A DNA stretch of 64,000 nucleotides from Aphrophora alni (lineage: Eukaryota; Arthropoda; Insecta; Hemiptera; Aphrophoridae), in the NCBI GenBank assembly GCA_963513935.1, contig OY740770.1, forward strand, positions 86,773,267-86,837,266, given 5' to 3'. Both the position numbers and the translations under genes were made by a program. Of this stretch, positions 49,320 to 61,145 are shown piece after piece; position 1 is the stretch's first letter, and each line of letters begins with the position of its first letter. Under the pieces are notes generated by a model that had not been told where the DNA came from, did not search any database, and saw only the letters and a program-made list of their open reading frames with translations.

Positions 49320-49565
49320 TAAAACTTGACATCTTGTCTTGTTGTTCAAAAGCGAATAACTTTCAGTATTCATCGCCTTATTGAAAAGGAAGAAAATGAC
49401 ATAAAATAAAGACCGCCCTAGAATACAATAATAGCGTCGGAGTCAGAGAAATCTGATATGAGAGATGAAAGAGAGGGTTCTAACTCAAGATTACATTAAA
49501 AAGATGTAGATTCAACTAATATCCCTAGGGATTGTCAAGCCCCACCTCCCACTCGGAAGAGTACG
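49320..49565 (+). repeat. dispersed family D, copy
   Basis: TTGTTGTTCAAAAGCGAATA ACTTTCAGTATTCATCGCC, AAGGAAGAAAATGACATAAA ATAAAGA, GCGTCGGAGTC, GAGAGATGAAAGAGAGGGTT CTAACTCAAG in family order. Confidence 0.75.
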
Positions 49566-49589
49566 GTATCTTGAAAGTTTGTACGTACC

Positions 49590-49720
49590 GGTACATCCTG
49601 TTCTGCTTTTAAAGTTATTTGATAATGATATATTGTACATATTTGTATCATTTGTGTATATAAAAAAGTTTTACATGACGTTTCGAGAGTATAAAACAAC
49701 TCTCGTTATCATGCATAAAA
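49590..49720 (-). repeat. repeat E, copy with degenerate hammerhead-like motif
   Basis: The reverse strand reads ATGATAACGAGAGTTG..TATACTCTCGAAACGTCATG at 49674-49713. GAGAG/CTCTC form a stem before GAAAC and GTC. Plus-strand TTAAAGTTATTTGATAATGA at 49610-49629 is shared with 58833-58852, showing a common family. Confidence 0.6.
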
Positions 49721-50550
49721 AACTTAGAGAAAAAAGAAAACGGACTTTCTCTTGGCTCCATCCATTTAACAATCAGTTGCTTGCTTACATTGTCTATTCT
49801 TTGTTCCACATTCACCTATCAGTACGAGTCTTATTGGAGATTCGATAACTACTACCTATTCCAAATTATTAGGGCGTCTTGCGGGTTGCGTCAACTGCCG
49901 CGAAGTCATTCTGAAGGTCGTAGATTAATTTCAATCTACGTAATTGATTTCCACTGGCCATAAATATTATAAACAATTTACATTTAGCTTTCGAACATAT
50001 GATATTTTGATTGGAATGATTTATAGATTGGTTCACAGTTTAAATCGTATTTTTACCATCACATTTATATTTAAATTATTTTATTGATCAACTAATTACT
50101 TGATTCACTCTAAAAACTCAGCGTTACATATAAAATGAAAAAGCAAATTTAAAACAAAACCTAAAAAAATAACTATAACTTAAGCAAAATTACCCGTAAA
50201 TTGTGTTTTCGACTGTAGTTTTAAAATAATACAGTCATTGAAAAATGCAATAATCTCAGTCATTGTTTAATATAAATACGACTTGACTCTAATCTCGGGC
50301 GCAAGGCTGATTTATGAGGGAGTCAACAAGTGTGTTTGTAAACAAAATCCAAGATATGATATCTCCTAAACAAAACATGACTCACATCTGGTGTCTTCAA
50401 ACAGTTCAAACTATGAGATGACAAAATTTCTCAGTTTGGTGGGAGAATCTGGCTTTGACAGAAGTATTTCTTGTGAAGTACTGTATTGTGTTAAATAAGA
50501 TAATTAATTTTTAATGAATAGTTGAAGTGTATTTAGTTAAATAGTAGATA

Positions 50551-51780
50551 TGGCATCAAGAATTTCAGAAAAACCTGTCATAAGTGGTGAACGTAAAACA
50601 GTGTTAATGTTTTTAAATATTTTCAGACATTTTTCCTGACGAAAATGTTTCATTTTGGGCAAATAAAACCAGTGAAGCTTTCAACAAGTGTTCGTTCAAT
50701 TTACCAAAAGAGGAAAGACATGGGAATGTCGTAAAGGCGGCTTTTTAGTAAAAATAATAAGAAAATTTGTGGATTCTTTTTTCGCTACCAATACGCCATC
50801 AAACCTATCTTCTGTTTTATAAAAAAGTAATGAAGAGCCAGTCTTGCAGAGTTTAAGAAAACAACGTCGTGGAGGCTACTTCGAGAAAATGGGTTTTCTA
50901 GGAAAAACGCAGTAACCAATCTTTATTGTTAGAAAGAGACGATTAAATTGTTTGGCGTCGTTAATATTTAAGATCAATTAGTCAGTTTAGAAGACAAAGT
51001 AATAATATTATTTTTATGGACGAAACATGGGTAAACATGTTGACCAGGCAACTTCAAAAGTGTCGAAAGATAAAACAATTTTAAAACATCGAAAGATGCT
51101 TATTTAGCTGGACTTACAACAGGTTTAAAAAATCCAAAGCAACGAGGGCCTCGGTTTGTAATTGTGCACGCGGGAGGTAAAGATGGGTTTGTCGAAGAAG
51201 CGCATTTAGTATTTTTAGCGAAGAAAGGAGCACCTGATTTTCGCTTAGAAATGGAGTGTTCAACCTATGAAAAGTGACTGTAGAACAATTGATACCAAAC
51301 GTTGAGCCTGGTAGCGTTAGTGTTATTGATAACGTAGCTTACCACACCCGAAGAGTTGAAAAAGTTGCTACAACTAAAACATAAAAAGGGAGAAATCAAG
51401 AATTAGCTCAAAGAAAAAAAGTTAAGATTCCAGAAGACAGCTTAAAAAAAGAACTTGTGGCAGAAATGAAAAAAATTAAACACTTTTATTCACTTAATGT
51501 AGCTGATGAGATGGCGAAAAGACATAACCTCACAGTACTTAGATTACCTCCTTACCACTGCGATTTGAACCATATTAAATTAGTTTGGAGTAAAGTCAAG
51601 AGACATGTAGCCGTACATAACACGAAATATGACGTAAAATTGATTGAACCACTAATTGGAAACGCTTTTAAGGCAGTTGGGCTAACTATTGTGCTCGCGC
51701 GCGTACATAAAGTAGAAGACAAAATGTGGGAGATTGACAGTTTACAAGATGACGTCGAACCCTTTATAATTCAGTGTTGA
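50551..51780 (+). pseudogene. IS630/Tc1-like (DDE_3) transposase relic
   Basis: It starts MASRISEKPVISGERKTVLN near 50551. Frames in order give LRKQRRGGYFEKMGF, DAYLAGLTTGLKNPKQRGPR, FVIVHAGGKDGFVEEAHLVF and, in the 107-residue frame at 51457-51780, LTVLRLPPYHCDLNHIKLVW followed by SKVKRHVAVHN. LPPYHCDLNPIE.(V)W is the third-catalytic-residue motif; here Pro is His and the catalytic Glu/Asp position reads Lys. FMDETW-like sequence (FLWTKHG in the shifted frame) near 51015 marks the first. At least four frameshifts. A reader could mistake the intact last frame for a gene. Confidence 0.8.
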
Positions 51781-52479
51781 CAGGATCTACATCAGACACA
51801 TCCAGTGATACGGGAGGAAGAACTACAGGATCACAAAGCAGCAGGGAGTTTGTGGTGGCCATATTAAAATATACAATTTCAACTAAAAATAGTTATGTTA
51901 CTTCAAGTACTGTGTATAAGTAGTTACCACTGATATTGGATTTGATAATATACTTACAGTATTTATTTATTATTATCTCTATATATTATATTAGGCTATT
52001 ATTACCATTTTATTTTGGTATTCCATAAATAATTGTTATACAATAAAAATAAATAAAATAACAGTTGTATCAAAACATCACATATAAAATACATTTTAAA
52101 GCTGTATTCAAATTGAATTAAATCATAATGAAATATAAATAGTCAATAATAACTAGGCAAATAACTCAATTCAAAATAAATAATCAATAATAAATTGATC
52201 AATAATAAAACGGATCAATGTTTTTACGGGGGTTAATAGCGCAGCGACTGCCATATGATTTCCATTGCTTACGGGCGAACCATACTGACCGGTGAATGTG
52301 GAAGTGGAACCATAACTGTAGGCCTGTGTGTATGGTTTAATTAGATCACATTATTTGTATTTAGTCTTAGCTTTGACTACTAAGGCCTAGTTCTTTCCTT
52401 ATCTTATAGATTTACTTTTAGTTGACAACATGACCCTAGGCTACTAGGCTATTTTGTTGTTTAATCTTTTATGCTCTAA
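51781..52479. other. no gene recognised
   Basis: Flank of the transposase relic. AT-rich with tandem-like AATAAT runs at 52150-52215. No terminal repeat identified. Confidence 0.4.
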
Positions 52480-52550
52480 ATTTTCCACTTGATAACGAGA
52501 GTTGATTTATACTCTCGAAATGTCGTCGTTTAGTTTTTATATACACAAAT
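52480..52550 (+). repeat. repeat E, copy with degenerate hammerhead-like motif
   Basis: CCACTTGATAACGAGAGTTG followed by ATTTATACTCTCGAAATGTC GTCG. GAGAG/CTCTC pair, then GAAA, and TC before the stem I partner. Against the hammerhead core CUGAUGA it reads UUGAUAA, so two invariant bases are changed. Confidence 0.55.
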
Positions 52551-54289
52551 GATGGCAAATGTCAGAACCATATTAACAATATGCATCCCGTTATTCTTAT
52601 GTATTGGTATTTCAAGTAAGTTATGTCTACCAACAATAGTTATTAAATAAATATTCTAATCAATAAATAATTACAATTTTTTTTAAACTTAATGAGCTGG
52701 TTGAAATTAATTCCTTTCTAAAGTACGTAATCAGATGTGTCATCAGGTCTTGGTCTCAGACATAACTCCTCTCTAATCATGTTGGCCTACTTGGCAGATT
52801 CTTATCACTGTTTAATCAATAGAACCGCCGCGATTTATTCCAGAGTGTACTTTGGTTGCCTCAAGGAATAATAATTAACTACAGTATAGTCTTGTTAAAA
52901 CACGATATAATATAAATGATGTATGTTATTATACAGTGTGAACACCATGAAAAAACTAATCATACTTTAGTAACTTCAAACATTATTTGTTCAGTCGACA
53001 GAGGAGGTGTGAAAGTGTTTCTGATCAATTGAAGGGAGTGTTTTTAGTATCTTGTCTGTATGTGTGTCTGTTACGCAATTACGGCGAAAAGGGTGTAACA
53101 ATCGTTTTAAAATTTCTAAATCATTGTTTTAAACTAAGGCAATGAATGTAAGAAGCAGGTATTTTAATTTCCATTTTCAAATGGCTGCCATTCAAAACAG
53201 TAGCAGCCGCACAAATAAAAATCTTAAAAGAAAAATTGACTTATATTATCTATAACTTCCTCACAGGTTGTTTTTATCTGACAAAAACGTTAAAAAACTT
53301 CTAGAGTTATTACTTTCATGTTGTTATCATTTATATGAACTACAACCTTTCAGAGATTCATCGAGTTACTAAAATGTAAATAAATAATTATTTTCATAAC
53401 AGTTACACAATTTTGTTCCTTGTGATTTCCTATAAAAGTCATGAAACTTTATTGTAATTTGTATGTGTGGTTCAACTTAAATAGAGTAAAGTAGTAGTGG
53501 AATCGTTAACGTTTCAAGTTAATTTGACTAACAGACTACCGTGCTCATCAGTGATGGGAGGAAATTTATTATTATCTTTGTTATTTTAGTTATGGGAGTC
53601 ACCATTCCAGGGTTTATATCTATCGATGAGTACAGCATATATCACTATGTTGTCTGTGATAATATTTACTTTACCCAAATAATGATAAATCACAATCTCA
53701 ATGCAAAGTTCCAGTGAACTATATAACAAAAAAGATGTTTTGTTATATGTTTATTATTTATTTATTTAAATTATTTTTTACTTTAATTTGAATTATGAAA
53801 CATTTATGAATTTACTTTTAAACTTGTTCTTTATTAGCCACAACTAATTTGCGCTAATCTATTTCTGGCAATTAATTTTAATTGATTTCTATCGAAATCT
53901 TAGCAAAACTAGAATGGTTGAATTAAATTAATTCCACAAAACAATTTCTACTTTCTTATTATCTTCTGGCTTTATTCTCATATAATGGGTTATATAACAA
54001 GAATCACATCAATTAATTATCCATATCAATCTAAAGACTACTCATTCATTCACACTTTCATTCTTTAAAACTAATTTATGCTAATACACAATATTTAATT
54101 ATTGACAATTTTAAAATCTTAATTTATTATTCAATTTATATAAAAAAAACTCTACGAATGTCTCAACAGAATTGATCTTAATGTTCTTATTTATTTATAG
54201 CAAATCTATTACAAAAAACAATTTTCTTTAATTTAATTATATTATTTCCAAACTAAATAAGTATATTATTTTATTTTGCCGGCTAGCTC
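52551..54289. other. no gene recognised
   Basis: AT-rich. A minus-strand hammerhead-like phrase lies at 53505-53560 (see findings). Confidence 0.45.
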
Positions 54290-55045
54290 AATTACTTTCT
54301 TTTAATTTAAATTTTATAAAACTTTACTCTTAATCTCGGGCATGGGAACTTTTATGACTCATCAAAGTGAAATACTAGATTCTAAATGATTAATAGTTAT
54401 AAATTTTGTACTTATCAACAGTTACGCCTCGTCCTCTTTTTGGCACTTTTACACAAAACACAATCACTAACGTCGCACTAAAACGTGTATCCTTATCTTG
54501 GGAGGTCGGGTGTTGCAATTCCTAGTTCATTGACGAATGGTGAATTCCTGGTAATACGTCCGCTAAATGCTGGTTGGTCTCCTAACTCGTTCTCAATTTA
54601 ACTATTAATTTCGACGCGATGATTCTCTCCTCTTCTTTTACAACTTTAATACTCCTTGACTTTAATTATTATTATTAAAAAACTACAAAAAACTAAAATT
54701 TGTGGCAACTCTGCCTTTAAGTTATTCGACGACTTTGAATTAAACCCTCAGGTTCTTAGTTTAAGACTCTTAAAAACCTCCTTACTCCGATTCCCACCTG
54801 TAGCTAAGGCCTACACGCTCTCGCCCCCAGTTTTAGACTGCCTCTCATTCCCGTAGAATTTAACCTCTCCCGATTTCCAAGTTCCGCGTCTCCCTCGCTG
54901 ATTGGTCAATTTCTAATTTTTTGAAACTCAGGTCTCTTCTGATTGGACATCCAAACTTTCTAAAATCGTTACTTTTTTACGTACGTTGACTTCGCCCCTC
55001 GGAGATACCGTTAGGTATTTACTTTCTCATTTTTTCTTGGTTCCC
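54290..55045 (-). mobile_element. LTR-A copy 3
   Basis: The reverse strand carries TAACGGTATCT, CCAATCAG boxes, GGAGGTTTTTAAGAGTCTTA AA, GAGAGAATCATCGC, TTGATAAGTACAAAATTTAT AA and CACTTTGATGAGTCATAAAA GTTCCCA in the same order as copies 1 and 2. On plus it is the GC-richer block with the frame 54656-54856, which is therefore not a gene. Ends are approximate. Confidence 0.55.
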
Positions 55046-55560
55046 TGTTTATGACATGCAGCTGCTTTGAGTATCAAAACTCCGTTATGTTTGTGCCTTT
55101 TTTTTTATGTGTGTCGGCGAACTTTCTTCCCTCAAAGAAAACAGAATGTTTTCTTCCCTTGTCTCTGTCACGTTCTTCAATTAGTACCGTTATCTTTCCA
55201 ACTTAACTTTGCAGCTGCTACGGTCGGTATAGTTTGTTTGTTAACATGTGTTTTGTCTCAATTTACTGATTCCTACAATTATTTATTCATACTAACATTT
55301 TTATCGATTATTATTATTTTAATATTTTATTTTAGACATTGATTAATTATTTATCAATTATTGATCCTTTGAGATCGTTATAACTATTTAAGTTTTATTA
55401 TTTCTCCCTCTGAGAGGTGGCTCTGTTAACAGTAGCTGTATATTGTTTATTGTTATTTCTTGGTCTTTGGATATTGAGCATCTAGTGGCGCGCTAGGAAT
55501 AGCCAGATTGAATTTACAAGGACGATAAATTGAATATTTAAATGTTTAAGGAGCACGACC
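55046..55560. other. flank of LTR-A copy 3, no gene recognised
   Basis: The plus frame 55067-55342 has a hydrophobic composition from T-rich DNA and no motif. It may be the 5' end of the LTR on minus. Confidence 0.35.
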
Positions 55561-55565
55561 TGCTG

Positions 55566-55613
55566 TCACAGCTACACTAGTGACATTTTTTGCAGTCACT
55601 AGTGTAGCTGTGA
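55566..55613. repeat. perfect 19-bp inverted repeat, 10-base loop
   Basis: TCACAGCTACACTAGTGAC at 55566-55584 and its exact complement at 55595-55613. A third partial copy, TAGTGTAGCTGTGAAAATCG TTTTA, lies at 55681-55705, so the motif GTAGCTGTGAAAAT.GTT is also a direct repeat about 80 bases apart. Function unknown; there is no poly-T tail to suggest a terminator. Confidence 0.9.
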
Positions 55614-55619
55614 AAATAG

Positions 55620-56780
55620 TTCTATATAATATAGGTACCTTGCTTTTTGTTACAAGTGTTTGACACTATTAGAAGCAGTCTAGTGTAGCTGTGAAAATCG
55701 TTTTACATATGGGCAGCATGATTTTTGTTGAAGATTGCTGGGAACAGCTCTTTTACAAAATGGCGATTATTATACAACAGAAAAGTTATTGCGACTTTCA
55801 ACACGCATATAAGAAACGTGTAACTGCTGTGTAACCTTTATACACATTTCCATTTCTGAATGTCCATTTATGCTTGTGACAAGGTATTTGAAAAGAAAGG
55901 TTGTATTTGTAGATGCTTGGGTCTCGGTCGCCTTTCCTTTCCCGAAGAAAAATAAAACGTACGAACAAGACTGTGAACTGCAGATTCCACACAACCGTTA
56001 AAAAATCCGTTTATATCTGCCCATGAATGACACAAGAGTATAAACAATAACGATAACAATGTTGACTAAGACAACCCTTAATAATGATAATAACTTGTTT
56101 GCAGGTTCATTTTTAGTGATGAAGATACATTCCACAAAATTGTCAAAGTGAATAATGTGTATTTTTCAGAAACAGAAAATCTTCTTACTACAATAGAAAC
56201 GAGAAATATTTTCCTAAAATTAATGTGTTTATTTCCATGTAGAAACGTGGGGGATACCTTCATTGATTAAAAATACTCTCCCAGGAAGTTATCAGTATTT
56301 TACCTTTGCCACTATCTTTTCCAGAGGATTACAGCCGCTTATAGCCTACTTCCAGGTTGGGGAAAAGTTTGATTATCGTCTCGATACCTGCGTGCAACTC
56401 GAATATCCAAATTAAAGAAAAATGTTCTTTTGGTTTTATGATTTTCGAAATTACAACATATTGCGCTCACTTTGTATAAGAAACAAAGCATAATTTATGT
56501 AGCTTAAAAGTGAAAGTTTCTAACATTTTTAGATAAAACAAAAAACTGAAAACATTCACAAACTTCGTTGCAAAATTCAAACTCCAAACAAATGATACAA
56601 TTCTAGTTGAAATGACACAAATGATATCTTTACAAATTTTTAATTAATTAAAAAAACTGTAAATTTTGAAAAATAATAGTTTGTATGTTTATTCCTTCAT
56701 TAATGGTCGAGTCGAATTTAAGTAAAACTTCATTTAGAGATAAACAAACTTCCAAAAGGATCTGTGGTTATTTTCCTTAT
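55620..56780. other. no gene recognised
   Basis: Several overlapping minus frames at 55770-56059 have no motif and are likely chance. Confidence 0.45.
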
Positions 56781-56789
56781 GAAATATTT

Positions 56790-57240
56790 TCCTATTTACG
56801 GATCTTTAAGGCCATTGTGGTCTTTGCCTTCCTCCTCAACTTTGCTTGTGACTCCTCTCCATTTAATTATCCCTATGTTCTCTTCAAGTCTCTTTCCTAA
56901 ACTTTAAAGCAGCGATTCCTTGGTTTCCTTCTACTTGTAGCCTTCATTTCTTGGACAAGCATTTGATTGGACAGTCTTTCCGAAGCATTATCTCCACTTG
57001 CTTTAACCAACGTAACTTTTATTTATTAAGCGTACAATGTTCTCACTCTTAGTATATCGTTTATTTCTCTGTTCATTGAAATCTTCCATTCCCTTCTTTC
57101 AAACACTGACCCTTATATTTTCTTAATTACCTTCCACTAAAACATTCTCTGGGTTTTATCGTGAGAGGTGTAAGCCTCCAGACTTCGGCTCGGTATGTTA
57201 CAACCCGCTTAAACAGTGTTTTATATATTTTAAATATTGT
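56790..57240 (-). pseudogene. LINE relic, C-terminal part, reverse orientation
   Basis: The reverse strand reads KTLFKRVVTYRAEVWRLT, then KLRWLKQVEIM and, further on, a region corresponding to GRPR.RW. These match YKTLVKPVVTYGSETW.LT..., GRLRWLGHV.RM and the tail of RTE/CR1-like insect elements. This is the same part of the protein as the plus-strand relic at 39660-40430, so two copies of the family in opposite orientation are present. Full of stops. Confidence 0.6.
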
Positions 57241-57327
57241 TGTCAGACAAATAAGCTTAGATTTCATCAAATTTAAGTAGCATATTATGCCCGGTTTCCA
57301 ACTATAATCCTTTTACTATTTTCTTGT

Positions 57328-57361
57328 ATTATTATTATTATTATTATTATTTTTTTTTTTA
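57328..57361 (+). repeat. (ATT)n then T run
   Basis: Seven or eight ATT units followed by about 12 T. Confidence 0.9.
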
Positions 57362-58085
57362 TTGAGGTAGGTCCCACACTCTTAAAACCATAGTCTCCTA
57401 TCGTCGGATTTCTAAAAGATCTTCCTACCTAACACGCTATCACATGGTTTTTTGTAAGGCCTATGTCACGACTTTCTCTCTTTGGATACACTTACAGGGC
57501 AGCATAATGAAAAAGCATATGCTGATTACAGCATTAATAGCATAAGTCAGTTCTTGGTGTTGTGTTTTAGAATATCTCTGTACATTAAATGTAGGCCTAC
57601 AGAGCGAATGTCAAGGTTTGGATAATGTTGGATTAAGTTTAGGGCGAATTATTTTATATATGTGTGCGTGTGTGAGAGAACAAGTTTGTGTAGTTTTTGT
57701 ACAGTGAAAGTCTCATCATACTCTTCCTTGGAATGATTAATCATAATTTATACCTTATACGATAACTACTGACATTAGTTATTCCTTAGGACATCCTATC
57801 CTCCAAAATATCCACTGACACCTGACACATTTTTAAGTATCGAACAAAGCCAATTTAGAGCAAAAATGTTGTCTTAAATTTATTCACTTCATTTTAGTTT
57901 TGTTTTAATCTTAACAAAGGACTGAGTAGTTTATAAATGCAACAAGAAACAAGACAATTGAAGTAACTTCTACAACAACTTTGCGCACAACTGATGTTCT
58001 AAGTTGCATATCTAGATGTACAGAGCACATGCCTATTAATAATATATATATATATATACTTATGGCTTTTTCGAGACTGTATACC
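57362..58085. other. no gene recognised
   Basis: AT-rich, with a TAGGCCTAC-type phrase (57591) also seen at 39722 and 60017. Confidence 0.45.
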
Positions 58086-58455
58086 AATTAAATATTCTAA
58101 GTTAATATCTTTATTATTCAAGGAGTATCAATACAACCCTACCCATAAGAAACTTCCTCAACAACTTTATACTTGAGCAAAAACTATTCTCAAGGTTAAA
58201 TCTCTAGACAAACATTGTTATATTATACTAGAGAAATTCAAAAGAAAAAAATAGTATTTTTATTAGTAAAATTAAAATAATTTTATACACTTATGCAATC
58301 TTAACTTAGTGCGGATTAATCCAGGCTGTATAACGTTAAAAAAAAGTTATACAAGCTATGACTTTTAACATTGTATTAGAAAATGACGTAATAAAATTAA
58401 ATATTCTAAGACAAAGACATTATTATTCAAGGAGTGTCAATTCAACCCTACCCAT
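58086..58455 (+). repeat. direct repeat pair of about 62 bp
   Basis: 58086-58148 and 58393-58455 share AATTAAATATTCTAAG, then TTATTATTCAAGGAGT.TCAAT.CAACCCTACCCATA. Spacing is 307 bases. Could be an old tandem duplication or short element ends. Confidence 0.75.
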
Positions 58456-58829
58456 ATGCTAAATTTAAATGTAGTGATAACGGTGAAGGCTATATTTAAT
58501 ATGCAATTGAAGTAAATTACTGAAGAATGCAACACATTTATTCGTACTTAGATGTTTATTGGTTAAGTGGAAACATACAGTTTTAATAATGAAGAATGTG
58601 GGTCCTACGAATAAAATAAACCTAAACTAACTGTAGGACAGGACTGTCTCAAGGGGGAGGAACAAGCAGGGGAATGGCAGAAGAGTAAAGGCCTATCAGC
58701 TGACAAGGGCGTAGAAGAGTTGGTTGCTGTATACAATATATTTTGAGGTTTTTAGATTTCGTTAAGAGTAGAAAGTAGTAGTGCCAGGAACATCCTTTTA
58801 GGACTTATTATAAACACTTATGGAATTTA
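58456..58829. other. no gene recognised
   Basis: Nothing identified. Confidence 0.45.
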
Positions 58830-58985
58830 GGCTTAAAGTTATTTGATAATGATGGATTGTTTATATTATTAATATAACTTAAAGGACATTTGCCATTATT
58901 TAAGTAGGCTATATAATAACTTATACGACATTTCGAGAATGTAAATCAACTCCCGTTAAGCATAACGAAAGTGAAAAACATCAAT
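58830..58985 (-). repeat. repeat E, third copy
   Basis: The reverse strand reads CGTTATGCTTAACGGGAGTT GATTTACATTCTCGAAATGTCG at 58928-58969, the same motif as at 49.7 and 52.5 kb, with a weakened stem. TTAAAGTTATTTGATAATG is shared with 49610. Confidence 0.55.
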
Positions 58986-59144
58986 ATAGCGTAATAGCCT
59001 GAGGCCATGTTGAAAACTAAAACATTACCTAAGAATGAAGCTAGTCCTGAGCACTCATAACGAATACTAAATGCAATCGTAAACGGGTATTTAGCTATCT
59101 AAACAAGGTAATTTATAAATCCTATACATATTTTAAATTTTATG

Positions 59145-59405
59145 TCAATTTTTACTGACTTCCATATAAATCGTTCTCCACATACCATCTTTTCTATCAA
59201 GAAAACCTTGTCCTTGATCTATCTTTCTTTCTAGACCAACACTATTCCGACCCTGAGTATAAGTTTCTCTTCCTATTATACCGCTATTAAAGTATTTCTG
59301 GGCTAAGGGGTCTTTATTATATGTGTTTTTTCCCATTTTTTTATAAAGCGATGATGACCGAGAGATTTTGCTTTTAAACAACAAGAGTAAAAAATCCTCG
59401 TAACA
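59145..59405 (-). repeat. dispersed family D, copy (its 79-residue frame is not a gene)
   Basis: The reverse strand starts TTGTTTAAAAGCAAAATCTC TCGGTCATCATCGC, has ATAATAAAGACC, GTGTTGG.., AGAAAGAAAGATAGATCAAG and GATAGAAAAGATGG in family order. The open frame is a by-product. Confidence 0.65.
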
Positions 59406-60690
59406 TCTGTTCTGAAAACAATAAAATATAATTTACATTTAATTTTAGTTTACAATATTGTCTAACGTTATTTATAGCCGGTTTTATATCAAGATATAAA
59501 ATTCAACATGATATGCAAATGTAATTTTTACGGTCCAAGTACAGGAAAATGCTGAAAACTCGGTCAAATTGTTTTTATAAGATCTTTTAAATAAACAAAT
59601 TTTCTTAGCCTATAAATCTATAGCCCTTGAGTAGATTTTCAAAATCAGCTTAACAAAGGCCGTTTGTTAAACTTCAACCAGCTCTATTGCCTCTGACCAT
59701 CTGGTAAACATTTTATGACTGCGGATAAACAACTTTCAAAATGCAAAAGTTTTATTTAGGGCAATAGAGATCGCACCGATTTAGGCATAGTTAAGGAGAT
59801 AGATCAAGGAGCTGGACACCTATTATATGAGTTAAGTGGATGCTCATGTTTGCTTCTTTGTTTTATTGTAATTGTAATGTCTGTCTGTCTGATAAAATCA
59901 GGCGTGACTACTAAGAAGTGTAAGGTAGGTGCGGCTAACTAATACGTGCAATTTATGAAAGCTTGGTCTCAAATCTGGATATGTTTTACAATATAGATTA
60001 TATTATTTATTATGCGTAGGCCTATTGTTTCCGTCATCTAATTATTATTTTATTAGAGAATTCGCCTGAGTTTGCTTTGTTCACCGATCTCGTTGCGAAA
60101 TCTTCACATGGCTAAAAGGCACATTTTAATGTAGCCTATTGACTTTAATTTTATTGTGGATACCATAATAAAATTAATAGGTTTAAATTTCATTGTTTCG
60201 GTTTCCTGTCACTGTCCCATTTCTGATAAGGATGATTTTCAGAAATATGTGCAAAAGTCCTGTTTTTAATATAATAAACTGCAAAAACATTGCATTGACT
60301 TTCTCAGACACCCATCTAAAAAACTAAATATTAATAAAAAATAATATTGTTTTTTCAAGGCCCCCAAAAGATCGCTACTTATACCTCAGAAAAATAACCT
60401 AATTTACTTTATTACTTTGTTTTCTTCCATATATTTCTTATGGGAGTACAGTAGAATCTCTTATCACATTTCGCAATTTTTAAAAGAGGTATTTATTCAA
60501 ATACGATATAATGAGTAAATCATGACGCTGGTCAAGATTCATTTTCAATTTTTACAATTATTAGTAAATAGTAGGCTACTTTTTCCATCTGAATTTTGTA
60601 CTGCAACGGATTAACGGTTACAAAATTGAAAAATTAGGAAATGTTAGTGGATGTTAGTCGTATTCAAAGTGTTTGTACAAGTCTAGAACG
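59406..60690. other. no gene recognised
   Basis: AT-rich. A single unit like the 20.9 kb tandem repeat lies near 60290-60330. Confidence 0.45.
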
Positions 60691-61145
60691 ATTGGGGACA
60701 ACCAAAGTCCAGAAGTTCAGCGACGGCGGCCAGTCCTAGCCTTGCATGGATACGAGAGCGCACGAGCTCCAACAGCAGCTTCTTCATAATTTTTTTTGAC
60801 ATAAATATTAAAAAAAAATTGTATTTTTTTACTATAAAAAAGTTCAAACCACGAGGGAAGGATCGAGGGAATGCAGTAGCTAGACTAGGGAACCAGGACG
60901 GGATCTGAAGGCAACAGACAAGGCTAATCCTCCAGGGTAATGAGCAGCTAACTTAACGAATTCCGATATCATTAATATACAGGACCAGCAAGAAGGGATT
61001 CCTAGAGAGATCAACACATCCAGGCTAATATCAACATCACTCCAACAAGGTTCAAAACACCGCAAATTGTGAGTTTTTTCCCGTATAATTCGATTGCCAA
61101 GACTAGGAATTATTTTAAAATCTGAGCTGGAAATATTTTTCAAAT
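60691..61145. other. GC-richer block, possible mobile-element relic
   Basis: The patch 60700-60780 (CAGCGACGGCGGCC..) and the minus frame 60880-61143 stand out in composition. The frame includes DISLDVLISLGIPSCWSCIL but no motif I can assign, and no splice sites frame it convincingly. Confidence 0.3.

Noticed and set aside
54656..55342. Plus frames in a GC-richer block
   Set aside because: The block is a reversed LTR-A copy and its flank.
59145..59384. 79-residue minus frame that looks protein-like
   Set aside because: It falls inside dispersed family D, whose other copies are not open in this frame.
60880..61143. Possible host exon on minus
   Set aside because: No splice sites with coherent phase and no recognisable domain; composition fits a repeat relic.
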